Positions 41,796 through 50,803 of a stretch of 64,000 bases of DNA are shown one piece after another. The notes under the pieces are model-generated. The model was given only the letters and a program-made list of their open reading frames with translations. It had not been told where the DNA came from and searched no databases. Source of the stretch: Deltaproteobacteria bacterium GWA2_38_16 (GTDB taxonomy: Bacteria > Bdellovibrionota > JACOXK01 > 2-02-FULL-40-11); the NCBI GenBank assembly GCA_001797335.1, contig MGPE01000015.1, forward strand, positions 1 to 64,000, written 5' to 3'. How positions within the stretch are numbered: position 1 is the first letter of the stretch; every line of letters starts with the position of its first letter. The position numbers and the translations under genes are program-made.

Positions 41796-42886
41796 ACATT
41801 AAACCGAAACACCACAATATCTCCATCCCTCATCTCATAATTTTTCCCTTCTAATCGAAGAAGCCCTTTAGACTTAATTTCAGCTTCTGATTTATATTTC
41901 ATGAGATCATCATAGTGATATACTTCTGCACAAATAAATCCTCGTTCAAAATCAGAATGAATGACACCGGCTGCTTGAGGCGCTTTTGTCCCTTTTCGAA
42001 TCGTCCAGGCTTTTACTTCTTTGGGACCCGCTGTAAAAAATGAAATTAAATTTAAGAGTTTATAACTACTTCTAATCAACTGATGAAGCCCTGGCTCTGA
42101 AATTCCTAAATCTTTTAAAAAATCCTCCCTTTCATTTTCAGGCAATGCCACAATTTCTGATTCAATTTTTCCACAAATTTTAACCACTTCTGCCCCTTCA
42201 GATTGCGCCAATTCTTTCACCTGCGTAACATAGGAAGAATCTTTTAAAATCTCCTCCTCTGAAACATTCACGACGTACAGCACAGGCTTAGAGGTCAATA
42301 AATTTAATTCTTGGATAAGAACTTCTTGATCGGCATTGAGCCCCAAATTTCGAACCATTGTACCCTGGTTTAACCCTTGCTTTACTATCGCCAATACTTC
42401 TTGTTCGGCTTTAGCTTCTTTATTTGGCCCTTTCAATAATTTTTCATTTCGCTCCATGCGCTTTGTGACCGATTCTAAATCCGATAAGGCAAGTTCTGTG
42501 TGAATAGTTTCAATATCTCGTTTTGGATCTACCGTTCCACTGACATGAACCACATCGTCATCTTTAAAAGAACGTATTACATGAAGAATAGCATGAACTT
42601 GACGGATATGACTTAAAAATTTATTCCCAAGACCTTCTCCCTGACTTGCTCCTTTCACCAAACCTGCAATATCTAAGACTTCAAGCGTATTGGGAACGAT
42701 CTTTTCAGGTTTTATAAGTAGCGCAATATCCTGAAGTCTTTTATCGGGAACTGGGACAATACCTACATTGGGATCAATTGTACAAAAGGGGTAGTTGGCT
42801 ACTTGGGCACCAGCATTGGTCAACGCATTAAAGATGGTTGATTTACCCACGTTTGGAAGCCCTACAATGCCACAGGTTAACCCCAT
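41792..42886 (-). CDS. ychF: Ribosome-binding ATPase YchF (Obg-family)
   Basis: Walker A GLPNVGKST with the YchF-typical NALTNAGAQVANYPFCTIDPN, then DIAGLVKGASQGEGLGNKFL (G3 region). The NxxE motif NVSEEE replaces the usual NKxD, the reason this family prefers ATP. A TGS-like C-terminal domain ends GLLRLEGKNYEMRDGDIVVFRFNV. It binds 70S ribosomes and is linked to stress responses. Length 364 aa is standard. First gene of a pair with the ThyX-like gene. Confidence 0.97.
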   Translation of the reverse strand: MGLTCGIVGLPNVGKSTIFNALTNAGAQVANYPFCTIDPNVGIVPVPDKRLQDIALLIKPEKIVPNTLEVLDIAGLVKGASQGEGLGNKFLSHIRQVHAILHVIRSFKDDDVVHVSGTVDPKRDIETIHTELALSDLESVTKRMERNEKLLKGPNKEAKAEQEVLAIVKQGLNQGTMVRNLGLNADQEVLIQELNLLTSKPVLYVVNVSEEEILKDSSYVTQVKELAQSEGAEVVKICGKIESEIVALPENEREDFLKDLGISEPGLHQLIRSSYKLLNLISFFTAGPKEVKAWTIRKGTKAPQAAGVIHSDFERGFICAEVYHYDDLMKYKSEAEIKSKGLLRLEGKNYEMRDGDIVVFRFNV

Positions 42887-42948
42887 TTTGTAAAACCTAG
42901 CATAAAAAGAGCTGAAATCAAAAACGTTTTTATCGTATACTTAAGAAA

Positions 42949-44496
42949 ATGATTTCTAAAAAGACCCTTATTCAAACAGCTTTTTGGCTCATGGTGGCCA
43001 CCTTTGGTTCTCGTATTTTAGGATTTCTACGAGAAGTCCAGCTGGCCTATTATTTTGGACTCTCTCCCATGAGAGGAGCTTTCACCGTTGCCTTTAAAAT
43101 TCCCAATCTGATTCGAACTTTAGTTGCCGATGCCGCTATTTCAGCTGCTTTTATCCCTGTTTTTAAAGAACTACTCATGAAAGAAAAAACCCAAGAAGCT
43201 TATAAAGTTGGATCGCAGATGATTAATATTGCACTCTTAGTATTAAGTGCTCTGGTCATTCTTTGCGAACTTTGCATGCCCCTCATCATTCGCATTACCA
43301 CTCCAGGGTTTACTTCCGATCCAGAACTCTTTAACCACACGGTTCAACTCTCTCGGATTATTTTTCCCATCATTATCCTTTTAGGAGCAGGAGGCGTATT
43401 GGTAGGAATTCTTCATGCCATGAATCATTTTTCAGCCCCAGCCATTGCTCCCATTTTTTGGAATATAGTCAATATTTCTTTTGTCTTTTTTCTCTACCAC
43501 CGATGGGGAATTTATTCTGCTGCGTGGGGGCTTTTGGCAGCCACCCTTCTTCAACTCATTATTCAATTTTTACCTTTTTTAAAATTGCGCTGGCAGTATT
43601 ACTTTAAACTAGGTCTTTCCCATCCTGCCATGCGTGAAGTGGGAATTCTCATTATTCCTGTCACCCTTTCTATTGGAATCATTAATTTTAATGCATTGAT
43701 TGATAATTTTTTTGCATCCCTCTTAGGCCCGACTGAAGTCGCGGCCATTGATTCTGCTTTCAGGCTTTTTCAACTGCCTCAGGGAATGTTTGCCATTGCC
43801 ATTGGAACGGTTCTTTTTCCCACCCTTTCAGGCTTAATTGTCAAAGAAGATTTTGTATTATTTTCTAAAACACTATCCACAGGGATTCGGCAGATCTTTT
43901 TTATTACGCTCCCCTTTACAGGGTGGTTTATGGCTCTTTCTATGCCTATTTCTAGACTTTGCTTTGAAAGAGGAAATTTTACTTCTCAAGATACACAGAT
44001 GGTCTCTTGGGCTTTAATTTTTTATTCTCTGGGGATGGCTTTTACAAGCGCCAACACACTTTTAAACCGAGGATTTTATAGCCTTAAAAAAACATGGCTC
44101 CCACTTTATGTGGGCTTAATCAATATGATTCTTAATGCTCTTTTAGATTGGATCCTCATGAAACCGCTGGGGCATGGGGGCATTTGTCTATCTACTTCTC
44201 TTGTTTCCACCTTTAATTTTTTTGCACTGGCATATCTCATGAAAAAAGAAATTCCAGAATTTAAGATACGCTCTATCCTCACGCCTCTTTTTCAAATCAT
44301 ATTTCTTACGGGAATGTTAGGGGTTACTTCTTATCTTGTATGGCATTGGCTGGATATACAATTAGGAACGTCTCTTTTTTCTCAAATGCTTTCTTTGGGG
44401 GGAAGTTTTATCGTGAGCGGACTTTTATATCTGGCACTTCACTATTGTTTTAAATCGGAAGAATTAAAGCAAACGTTAGAAGGAATTTTTCCATAA
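42949..44496 (+). CDS. murJ: Lipid II flippase MurJ
   Basis: A 515-aa polytopic membrane protein with about 14 helices. The N-terminus (FWLMVATFGSRILGFLREVQLAYYFG), VADAAISAAFIPVF and QLPQGMFAIAIGTVLFPTLS are typical MVF/MurJ motifs. It moves lipid II across the inner membrane for peptidoglycan synthesis. A TATACT at 42936-42941, 7 bp before the ATG, suggests another leaderless start, though no matching -35 is seen. Its last 55 bp overlap the convergent queF gene. Confidence 0.95.
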   Translation: MISKKTLIQTAFWLMVATFGSRILGFLREVQLAYYFGLSPMRGAFTVAFKIPNLIRTLVADAAISAAFIPVFKELLMKEKTQEAYKVGSQMINIALLVLSALVILCELCMPLIIRITTPGFTSDPELFNHTVQLSRIIFPIIILLGAGGVLVGILHAMNHFSAPAIAPIFWNIVNISFVFFLYHRWGIYSAAWGLLAATLLQLIIQFLPFLKLRWQYYFKLGLSHPAMREVGILIIPVTLSIGIINFNALIDNFFASLLGPTEVAAIDSAFRLFQLPQGMFAIAIGTVLFPTLSGLIVKEDFVLFSKTLSTGIRQIFFITLPFTGWFMALSMPISRLCFERGNFTSQDTQMVSWALIFYSLGMAFTSANTLLNRGFYSLKKTWLPLYVGLINMILNALLDWILMKPLGHGGICLSTSLVSTFNFFALAYLMKKEIPEFKIRSILTPLFQIIFLTGMLGVTSYLVWHWLDIQLGTSLFSQMLSLGGSFIVSGLLYLALHYCFKSEELKQTLEGIFP

Positions 44497-44864
44497 TGGG
44501 TTTGGGCAACCCCAAGCATTCCCCCTCGGGCATTAAAAATCCCTTTCACGATCATCCATTTGGGTTTTGAAGCTTTGACTAAATCCTGAAGAATGCGATT
44601 CACCACATTCTCATAAAAAATACCCACATTTCGGTAGCTCAATAGATACAACTTTAGAGATTTTAGTTCTAAACATTGTTGATGGGGCATGTATTTAATA
44701 TGAATGGTTCCAAAATCAGGAAGCCCGGTTTTAGGGCAAATAGACGTAAATTCTGGATAAGAAATTGTAATTTCATATCCTTGAAATTGGTTAGGAAAGG
44801 TATCTAAAGACGGAAGCTTTATCTTTAATCCAGATTTTGCATGGCGTTCGGTATATCCTGACAT
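44442..44864 (-). CDS. queF: NADPH-dependent 7-cyano-7-deazaguanine reductase QueF (short type)
   Basis: A 140-aa unimodular QueF. The catalytic Cys is in PEFTSICPKTGLPDFG, with Asp in the same motif, and the NADPH-binding motif appears as LELKSLKLYLLSYRN, with the family ending FYENVVNRILQDL. It reduces preQ0 to preQ1 for queuosine in tRNA. It shares 55 bp with the 3' end of murJ on the other strand, so coding is dense. No other que gene is in the window. Follows the Cys-containing 175-aa gene by 22 bp. Confidence 0.95.
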   Translation of the reverse strand: MSGYTERHAKSGLKIKLPSLDTFPNQFQGYEITISYPEFTSICPKTGLPDFGTIHIKYMPHQQCLELKSLKLYLLSYRNVGIFYENVVNRILQDLVKASKPKWMIVKGIFNARGGMLGVAQTHYGKIPSNVCFNSSDLKQ

Positions 44865-44886
44865 AACGTCATGCTTTCTACACTAC

Positions 44887-45414
44887 TTATTCTTTTTTGA
44901 CAAATCCTTGAATAAAGAGCGTTTTTAACCCCTTCACATTGGTAAGGGTTCCTGTAACTTCCACAATTTGACCCACATGCTCAGCCAAGGCAGAAGCCAG
45001 GACCGTTTTTCCATCCCGTCTCGGATGATGTTCTTCAGGAATTAGCATATAAACAGTACCATCTTCTTCTAAAAGCCCCACGGGCTGACCACTTAAGATA
45101 CATTTCTTAGCACATTCGACATGCTCTACCCCATGTTTTCCGAGCTGAAGATAACAACTCACATCAATGACTTCTCCTATGCGAGTCGTTAATTTTCCTT
45201 CTAAGGGTTTTTTATTGATGGCTGCTTCCAGAGTGGTATCTGTCCATGTGGTTTTAGGTTTTTCGCCAACACGATGAGCCGGATTTGCCCAATCCCCTGA
45301 AACGGGCTTTAATTGAGGATTAAAAATTCCTAGTTTTTTCCCAAAAACATATAAAGGAATTGACAGTGAAATAATAAAAATACTACTTAAAATTAAAATT
45401 TTTTTAGATGTCAT
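44887..45414 (-). CDS. Membrane-anchored periplasmic protein with conserved-looking Cys cluster
   Basis: An N-terminal hydrophobic helix (ILILSSIFIISLSIPLYVFG) anchors or exports it. The 130-aa domain has DVSCYLQLGKHGVEHVECAKKCILSGQPVGLL then GTVYMLIPEEHH and ends GQIVEVTGTLTNVKGLKTLFI, an OB-fold-like end. Three Cys and two His in the first segment could bind heme or metal. Similar unnamed proteins with a CAxxCxxxGxPxG pattern occur in Gram-negative bacteria, but no function is claimed. Probably co-transcribed with queF. Confidence 0.75.
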   Translation of the reverse strand: MTSKKILILSSIFIISLSIPLYVFGKKLGIFNPQLKPVSGDWANPAHRVGEKPKTTWTDTTLEAAINKKPLEGKLTTRIGEVIDVSCYLQLGKHGVEHVECAKKCILSGQPVGLLEEDGTVYMLIPEEHHPRRDGKTVLASALAEHVGQIVEVTGTLTNVKGLKTLFIQGFVKKE

Positions 45415-45463
45415 TAAAAGCCTCCCCGTTAAGAGTTACTGTAAAAGATTTAAGGGGAGAAAG

Positions 45464-47278
45464 TCAAGGCATTGGGATTTCTTTTTTGACTTTTCGTTCT
45501 AAAAAATTAAATCGCGATCGATTGCTGGCCCGATCCTGCAATTGAATTTCTTCTAAAAGCCAGGGCTTGGGCTCTTGAGTTTTAGGATCTATCTCTCCAT
45601 CTGGATGATCGGGAAGTACAAAGGTGGCTTTATATTTTATTTCTCCTGTTTTCGGATCTATAGATTCTACTTGAACTTGAGCTCCATAGCGCTTTCCTTT
45701 GGGAGAACGGATATAAATAATATTTCCGCCTCCTGGATTAATCCCACTTTTTTCTTTTCCACCGGAAAATCGAATTTGAACCTGAACGCCAGTTCCATTT
45801 TTATTTTTATCGATAACTTCTATCGAGATACCATTAATGTCTATCTGAGGAGCCTCTAAATCAACATCCGTAGAAGCAATCATAAAAGCATATTTTTCTT
45901 CCCGCGGTAAATTCAGATGCGTTACATTCCCTGAGCTATCCCCCATTCCCACCTGTGAAAAATACCAAGGGCCCGGTTCATCAAAAACAGAAAATACAAA
46001 ATTAAAAATAAATGCTTTTTTATCTGCGGTAATATCCCCTCCCTGAAACGATCTTGTTCTCCCATTCACACTGACGCACAAGCCAGAATGAACATGAGGG
46101 AATTCCATTCGATCATCTCGGGCAGGAACCGTAATCTTAACTATAATTTCTCCTCTTGTATTAATAGGAAGAACTTGAATTTGAATATTCTCAATATCAA
46201 TGGTGGGAGGGGAGCTATCTAAATTTTCAGGCTTATTTAAAATCTCAAACACATGGTTTGAAAGTGTCTTGGTGACCGCGTTATTGGCCTGATCAATGGC
46301 ATAAATAAAAGGAATAATCCATTTCCCAGGCGTCATTGTTAGCGGTAATTTCCATTGCCCTAAAAATACTCTTTCCTCTTTTTCCTGAAGTGAGATCCCC
46401 ATTTGCTTTCTTCGGTCTGGGCTTAAAATTCCAAGATAAGACGTTTTTACTCTCGTTTCCTCATCCCAAATCACAGCCCTTCCTTCCAGCACTTCTGTTC
46501 TTCCATTGTCATTGTGAGGAATAACGGTCACCGAATTTTCATCAATATGCGGAGGATTTAAATCCGGTGTGGGCGAATGCACAATAAACTGAAATCGTTT
46601 TTGAGCGGTAATTTCATATTCATATCCTTGATATATGTCTTTCATAAAACAATATTTTTTCTCAGATTGAAATTTTAAAAAATCAGGATTCGTCATATAG
46701 AACGCAAAAGCATAAGAAAAATCATCTTCTGGGGTATAAATATGGACTTTTAAAAAATCTCTAAATTTCTCAAGCACGTCATAGGTATTCGTGAAATTGC
46801 CTTCGTCATGCCCCCACACCCCATTTTTTGCATCATATCTCCATCCTCCTACTTGATCCCACTCGGACAATCCTTCGGGTGAAACCATAAACCGATACAC
46901 AAAAATACCTAAAAGCCTTAAAATTTCCGCTTCTACAGAATAGAGGGGAAATAAAAAAGTTTGATCAGTGAGTTCAATGTATCCCTCTTCTAAATGAAGA
47001 ACCGTCGCTTGCTGCGGCTGATCACTACTCACCATCCCATATTGTCTTCGCACAAACCCTTTTAGAAAAGGCAGATGATAAAAATGAGGGGGCAAATCCT
47101 TAAAAACTCGATTTAAAACCTCCCATTCTTCTAAAGATAACCTTCGATATTCTTGCTCATTGGGAACCATCACTTCATACCCAAATTGTTTTTGGAATTC
47201 TTCCACAGTCATTCCCGCGAAGGCGGGAATCCAGAGTCCCACCATCAACAAAAACACAGCGCCTATTTTTTTAATCAT
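45464..47278 (-). CDS. Exported multidomain (Ig-like) protein whose signal peptide is encoded by a palindromic repeat
   Basis: 604 aa. The signal peptide is MIKKIGAVFLLMVG followed by LWIPAFAGMT; this second part is the translation of the palindrome at 47208-47236, which supplies the AFA cleavage site. The C-terminal half has three related units starting DxxPPxID or DxEAPQID with NxxG turns (about residues 247, 357 and 477), fitting tandem beta-sandwich domains. An EEFQKQFGYEV-type segment starts the mature chain. No catalytic motif. It overlaps the trypsin-like protease gene by 4 bp; the three-gene operon starts at 50436. Confidence 0.82.
   Translation of the reverse strand: MIKKIGAVFLLMVGLWIPAFAGMTVEEFQKQFGYEVMVPNEQEYRRLSLEEWEVLNRVFKDLPPHFYHLPFLKGFVRRQYGMVSSDQPQQATVLHLEEGYIELTDQTFLFPLYSVEAEILRLLGIFVYRFMVSPEGLSEWDQVGGWRYDAKNGVWGHDEGNFTNTYDVLEKFRDFLKVHIYTPEDDFSYAFAFYMTNPDFLKFQSEKKYCFMKDIYQGYEYEITAQKRFQFIVHSPTPDLNPPHIDENSVTVIPHNDNGRTEVLEGRAVIWDEETRVKTSYLGILSPDRRKQMGISLQEKEERVFLGQWKLPLTMTPGKWIIPFIYAIDQANNAVTKTLSNHVFEILNKPENLDSSPPTIDIENIQIQVLPINTRGEIIVKITVPARDDRMEFPHVHSGLCVSVNGRTRSFQGGDITADKKAFIFNFVFSVFDEPGPWYFSQVGMGDSSGNVTHLNLPREEKYAFMIASTDVDLEAPQIDINGISIEVIDKNKNGTGVQVQIRFSGGKEKSGINPGGGNIIYIRSPKGKRYGAQVQVESIDPKTGEIKYKATFVLPDHPDGEIDPKTQEPKPWLLEEIQLQDRASNRSRFNFLERKVKKEIPMP
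47208..47236. repeat. REP-like palindrome inside a signal peptide
   Basis: ATTCCCGC (47211-47218) pairs with GCGGGAAT (47223-47230) around GAAG; flanks GTC and CCAGAG match the intergenic family. Read in the gene's frame it codes L15 to T24 of the 45464-47278 product. Confidence 0.85.
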
Positions 47279-48594
47279 TCTTTTTTCCCTTCTTTAGGAG
47301 GAAGTACTGTAGGAACAATGGTTAAGGTAGCATCTCGAAGATTTTGAGTTCTAATAAACCAGGAAAATTTTTTAAGACTCCCTTCAGGCTCTCCTTGAAC
47401 CAAATCAATACCGTTAATTTGAGTAATAATGGTTTTCTGAGGCTCTAAAGATGAAAGTTCAAGATTACGATTTTGCCAAACCAATATCCCACAGGGTCTT
47501 CTTTTTCCTTTTTCACCACAAAAGGCATTCGTATAAACAACGTCATCCAGGGTTAAAAAAGACTGAAGTGTGCTCCATCTGACGGCGTATTGAAAATTTC
47601 TTTCTTTCTTAAATAAAACCGTATGCCCCCACGGGTCGAAGGTAATAATGAGATCTTCTTTAACGGTTTTAAATTCTTTAAGTTGCTTTAATAAAAATAA
47701 ATCTGAATAAAAATCAGTCGCCAATGCTCCAATATTTTCAAGATTCTCCATATGTCTCATCTGTCCAAAAATAATCCCTATTAAATATCCTTGCTGAGAG
47801 GTAATGGTTCCCCCACTCATCCCTTTATCCATCTGGGCATCAATGGTGAGAAGCCTCGTACTCCAATGGCTTGCCATTGGATCTAAGATTGTTCCTTGAG
47901 ATTCCATCATTTTTCCTCCAGCATAAGAAGGAAATCCGCGAAGCGTCAGAGACTTTCCAGGAGTTAATTTTTGATAACTCCATTCTCGCTCATCGATTAA
48001 CACCGAAGGGAAAGAAGAATACAGAGATAAAAAATTTTCTGTATCAGAGGGGGTTAGTTTTAAAAGGGCTACATCTGAAAAATCATCTTTGGCAATAAGA
48101 TCAGCCGTGTATTGTTCTTGTGTAAATTCTAAATTTTTATAGAGGACCTTAATTTTAAAAGAAGTTTCTTCAGCAACCACGTGAGCACAGGTGACAATAT
48201 AACCTTCCTTCCCCCAGAAGAAACCAGTTGCCAAGGCATGCCGTTTTTCTAAAACAACCTTTACTTCTGGAATTAACAGAGGATGATTTTCAATGGGCAT
48301 GGACTGTTCAATAAGTTCATCTACCATTTCTTCAAAAGAAATCAGTGAATGATACACCAAAGAGATGATCCCATTTTTAGGAGAAGAAAGACAAGGAGAG
48401 CCCTCAGTACAGATAAATATCTTTTTTATGTTTCGATAGGTTATGTTTGGATGTTTAAGTGATTCTTGAAGTATATTTTTATACGCGCTTATCCCCAATT
48501 GAAATCGTAAGCCATCAGCCCAAATAATTTCTTGGGCATAAAGAGATACATTAAGATTTAAAAATACGACAATACTTAAAACTATTTTTCTCAC
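47275..48594 (-). CDS. Exported trypsin-like serine protease
   Basis: 439 aa with signal peptide (MRKIVLSIVVFLNLNVSLYAQ). The triad is His in YIVTCAHVVAEETS, Asp in DFSDVALLKL and Ser in DKGMSGGTITSQQG, a trypsin-like arrangement. A Cys-containing N-terminal region (CTEGSPCLSS) and a C-terminal part ending in LTIVPTVLPPKEGKKE, possibly PDZ-like (ITQINGIDLVQGEPEGSLKKF), surround it. Start codon follows the HEAT protein stop by 12 bp; the stop overlaps the Ig-like gene start (ATGA). Likely processes envelope proteins together with its operon partners. Confidence 0.88.
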   Translation of the reverse strand: MRKIVLSIVVFLNLNVSLYAQEIIWADGLRFQLGISAYKNILQESLKHPNITYRNIKKIFICTEGSPCLSSPKNGIISLVYHSLISFEEMVDELIEQSMPIENHPLLIPEVKVVLEKRHALATGFFWGKEGYIVTCAHVVAEETSFKIKVLYKNLEFTQEQYTADLIAKDDFSDVALLKLTPSDTENFLSLYSSFPSVLIDEREWSYQKLTPGKSLTLRGFPSYAGGKMMESQGTILDPMASHWSTRLLTIDAQMDKGMSGGTITSQQGYLIGIIFGQMRHMENLENIGALATDFYSDLFLLKQLKEFKTVKEDLIITFDPWGHTVLFKKERNFQYAVRWSTLQSFLTLDDVVYTNAFCGEKGKRRPCGILVWQNRNLELSSLEPQKTIITQINGIDLVQGEPEGSLKKFSWFIRTQNLRDATLTIVPTVLPPKEGKKE

Positions 48595-48606
48595 TTCATT
48601 CTCTCC

Positions 48607-50436
48607 TTACCGGGGCTGCATTAAAAATTGAGTAATTTGCTTTTTAAAAGGGGTATTAGGATTTACTTCTACATAATCTTCTAAAAATACATATTTAGAG
48701 GGGGTTTTTCCCATCCACACTTCTTCTGTCAGTTGATCAATCATCAATTGCTGAATAGAAGGATTATTCTCTCGAGGTAAATAATATTGAATGGCCGAAA
48801 GGGCTAACCTCCACTGCCCACTTTTACGTGTTTGTCTTAAAAGCACCGTAAACGCCATGGATCTTATTAAAGGCTCCGGTGACTCTATATAAGGCCTGAT
48901 AGTTTCAAAGTAAGGAACAAGATTGGTTTTAAGATAAATTGCTAATAAAGCTCTTTTTTTCCAAATATCATGTGTTGCCTGAGCCACTTCCCTCCAAAAA
49001 ATATCATTAAAGCGTTTTATCCCTTCGTTATTTCGAAGAAGAACATCAGAAAGATTTCTAAAAGCAGCCAGCTGAATTGTTAATGTTGGGGAATTTGCCA
49101 ATTTCTCTAATAGCGCTGGAACATCTAAGGCATTTTTTAAATACAGATGTTCAATGAATTGCACTCTTACCTCTTTATCTTTTGTCTCATCTAAAACAAA
49201 AGATTCAATATCTGCCCACAGAGAGGGATGAAATAACGCCAGACGAATTCCTATATTGGCCAATAAAAAACACTCAGTACTCTTAATGGGCGCAGGAGCA
49301 TTTAATTTTTGTTTTATGCTTTCTGGTGTTTCTGCTTCAAGCAGTGCCAAATAATAAGGAATTCGATGTTCCCACAAAAAATCAAAAGAAGAATCTCGAT
49401 TCTGACTATAAAAATTATTAAAAAGTTCAATCACACGAGTTTTTTGGGTAGCATCTTGAGAAGCAACAGTATAAAAAATAGTAGCCAGTGGATTCATATA
49501 ATCAATCACCTGCCATGCTTCCCAGTAGGGAATTAAAAGATCTAAAATGGGTTTTGAAAAAAAAGGATCCAGCGCTAATTCTTTGAGTCTATCAATTACC
49601 GTATAGGAAATGGGTATACTAAAAAGATCCGGAGATAGTCCTAATGGAAAAATATGCTCAAATAAAAATACTTTATCTTCTTTGGGCAATTGAGCAATCG
49701 ATCCCTTTTCTAATTTTTTCAAGACTAAAGAAAGATGCGCTTGAATAACATGCCACACTCTCCACGTGACTTCTGGATCTAGATTATGCTTCATTTCAAA
49801 AAACGCTCTTTTAAGATCCACCGTTTCCTGTGCCATCAACTCTTCTTCCGCTTTTTCCCGAATACGCCAATCTGGATCTCCCAATCTTAAAAGAACATCG
49901 TTCCAAATATCTGGATTTGAATCTTTTGGAAAAAGATCTTCAGACGTTAAAAGCATAAGGAGCTGACGAGACTTTCCCTGCAGTTGATCTAAAGAAGGTG
50001 TTGTCTTAAAAGATTGCTCCTCCTCCATTAATGGCTGTGCAGCAAGGATATTATTTTTCATTCTCACAGCTTGCACCGCTGGGCCTGCCATGGCCCACTC
50101 TAAAATCATTTTTTGCTGATAAGAGCACTGCATCACACGGCCAAGCCACTGATCTAATCGTTTGGACTTCCCTTTAAAAGAAGTGAGATAGTGCCTTACC
50201 CAGGCATCTTTTGAAGACAGATCTGTTAAAAATTGACTAATCGTATCTCCTTGAAAAGCCGTTAAAGGCTCTAATTCTAAGACTAAATGTTTGATAAAAG
50301 CTTCTTTTTTCTCAGGCTTTGATTGCTCCTCCCACTGTTTTTTAAGCTCTTCAGTGGTAGGCAAGTGAAATGGAAAAACAAACACAGGGAGGAACCAAAA
50401 TAAGAAAACGCTAGAAACGACAAATGTCTTTTTCAC
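48607..50436 (-). CDS. Exported HEAT-repeat protein
   Basis: 609 aa from a GTG start, with signal peptide (VVSSVFLFWFLPVFVFP). The body is an alpha-solenoid; HEAT-like helical pairs include WNDVLLRLGDPDWRIREKAEEE, LLEKLANSPTLTIQLAAFRNL and RPYIESPEPLIRSMAFTVLL. Such proteins are protein-binding scaffolds. It heads an operon with the trypsin-like and Ig-like genes. TTGACA-N17-TACATA at 50478-50450 would start transcription about 7 nt before the GTG. Related in type, not in sequence, to the protein at 3671-4840. Confidence 0.85.
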   Translation of the reverse strand: MKKTFVVSSVFLFWFLPVFVFPFHLPTTEELKKQWEEQSKPEKKEAFIKHLVLELEPLTAFQGDTISQFLTDLSSKDAWVRHYLTSFKGKSKRLDQWLGRVMQCSYQQKMILEWAMAGPAVQAVRMKNNILAAQPLMEEEQSFKTTPSLDQLQGKSRQLLMLLTSEDLFPKDSNPDIWNDVLLRLGDPDWRIREKAEEELMAQETVDLKRAFFEMKHNLDPEVTWRVWHVIQAHLSLVLKKLEKGSIAQLPKEDKVFLFEHIFPLGLSPDLFSIPISYTVIDRLKELALDPFFSKPILDLLIPYWEAWQVIDYMNPLATIFYTVASQDATQKTRVIELFNNFYSQNRDSSFDFLWEHRIPYYLALLEAETPESIKQKLNAPAPIKSTECFLLANIGIRLALFHPSLWADIESFVLDETKDKEVRVQFIEHLYLKNALDVPALLEKLANSPTLTIQLAAFRNLSDVLLRNNEGIKRFNDIFWREVAQATHDIWKKRALLAIYLKTNLVPYFETIRPYIESPEPLIRSMAFTVLLRQTRKSGQWRLALSAIQYYLPRENNPSIQQLMIDQLTEEVWMGKTPSKYVFLEDYVEVNPNTPFKKQITQFLMQPR

Positions 50437-50449
50437 ACGAGTGAAAAGT

Positions 50450-50478
50450 TATGTAACAGCCCCTGTAGATTTTGTCAA
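50450..50478 (-). promoter_or_regulatory. Possible promoter of the 45464-50436 operon
   Basis: Minus strand TTGACA (50478-50473), 17-bp spacer, TACATA (50455-50450). The -35 is perfect, the -10 weak (3 of 6). Confidence 0.45.
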
Positions 50479-50500
50479 CATGTCAATAGTTAAGACAGTG

Positions 50501-50803
50501 CTATAAAATTCGAATTCCTACACGTTTTATATGTTCGATAAGTGCAGGTTCTTTAATGTGTCGATAAATCACCAAATCGAGTTTCCACGGTAAATTCAGT
50601 GTTTCATACTTTAAAAGCCACTCTGTGCGATCTTTGGAGACAATATTTTTTCCCTGAATTGCAATATCGATATCGGACCCTTCTCGATAATTTCCTTTTG
50701 CACGAGATCCAAATAAAATAAGAGAAGATCCTTTTGGCAATGGCCAAAAGAGATCCAAAATCTTTTGGCTATGAGGATTGGGAATCCCTGGGATGTTCTT
50801 CAT
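50501..50803 (-). CDS. mntA: MNT-domain nucleotidyltransferase antitoxin (HEPN/MNT module 2)
   Basis: A 100-aa minimal nucleotidyltransferase with FGSRAKGNYREGSDIDIAI, the GS-X10-DxD signature. It overlaps its HEPN partner gene by 4 bp (ATGA). In this toxin-antitoxin type the nucleotidyltransferase AMPylates a Tyr of the HEPN RNase and neutralises it. The C-terminal part (LPWKLDLVIYRHIKEPALIEHIKRVG) is as in complete members. This is the only one of three such modules here that looks intact. Confidence 0.88.
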   Translation of the reverse strand: MKNIPGIPNPHSQKILDLFWPLPKGSSLILFGSRAKGNYREGSDIDIAIQGKNIVSKDRTEWLLKYETLNLPWKLDLVIYRHIKEPALIEHIKRVGIRIL

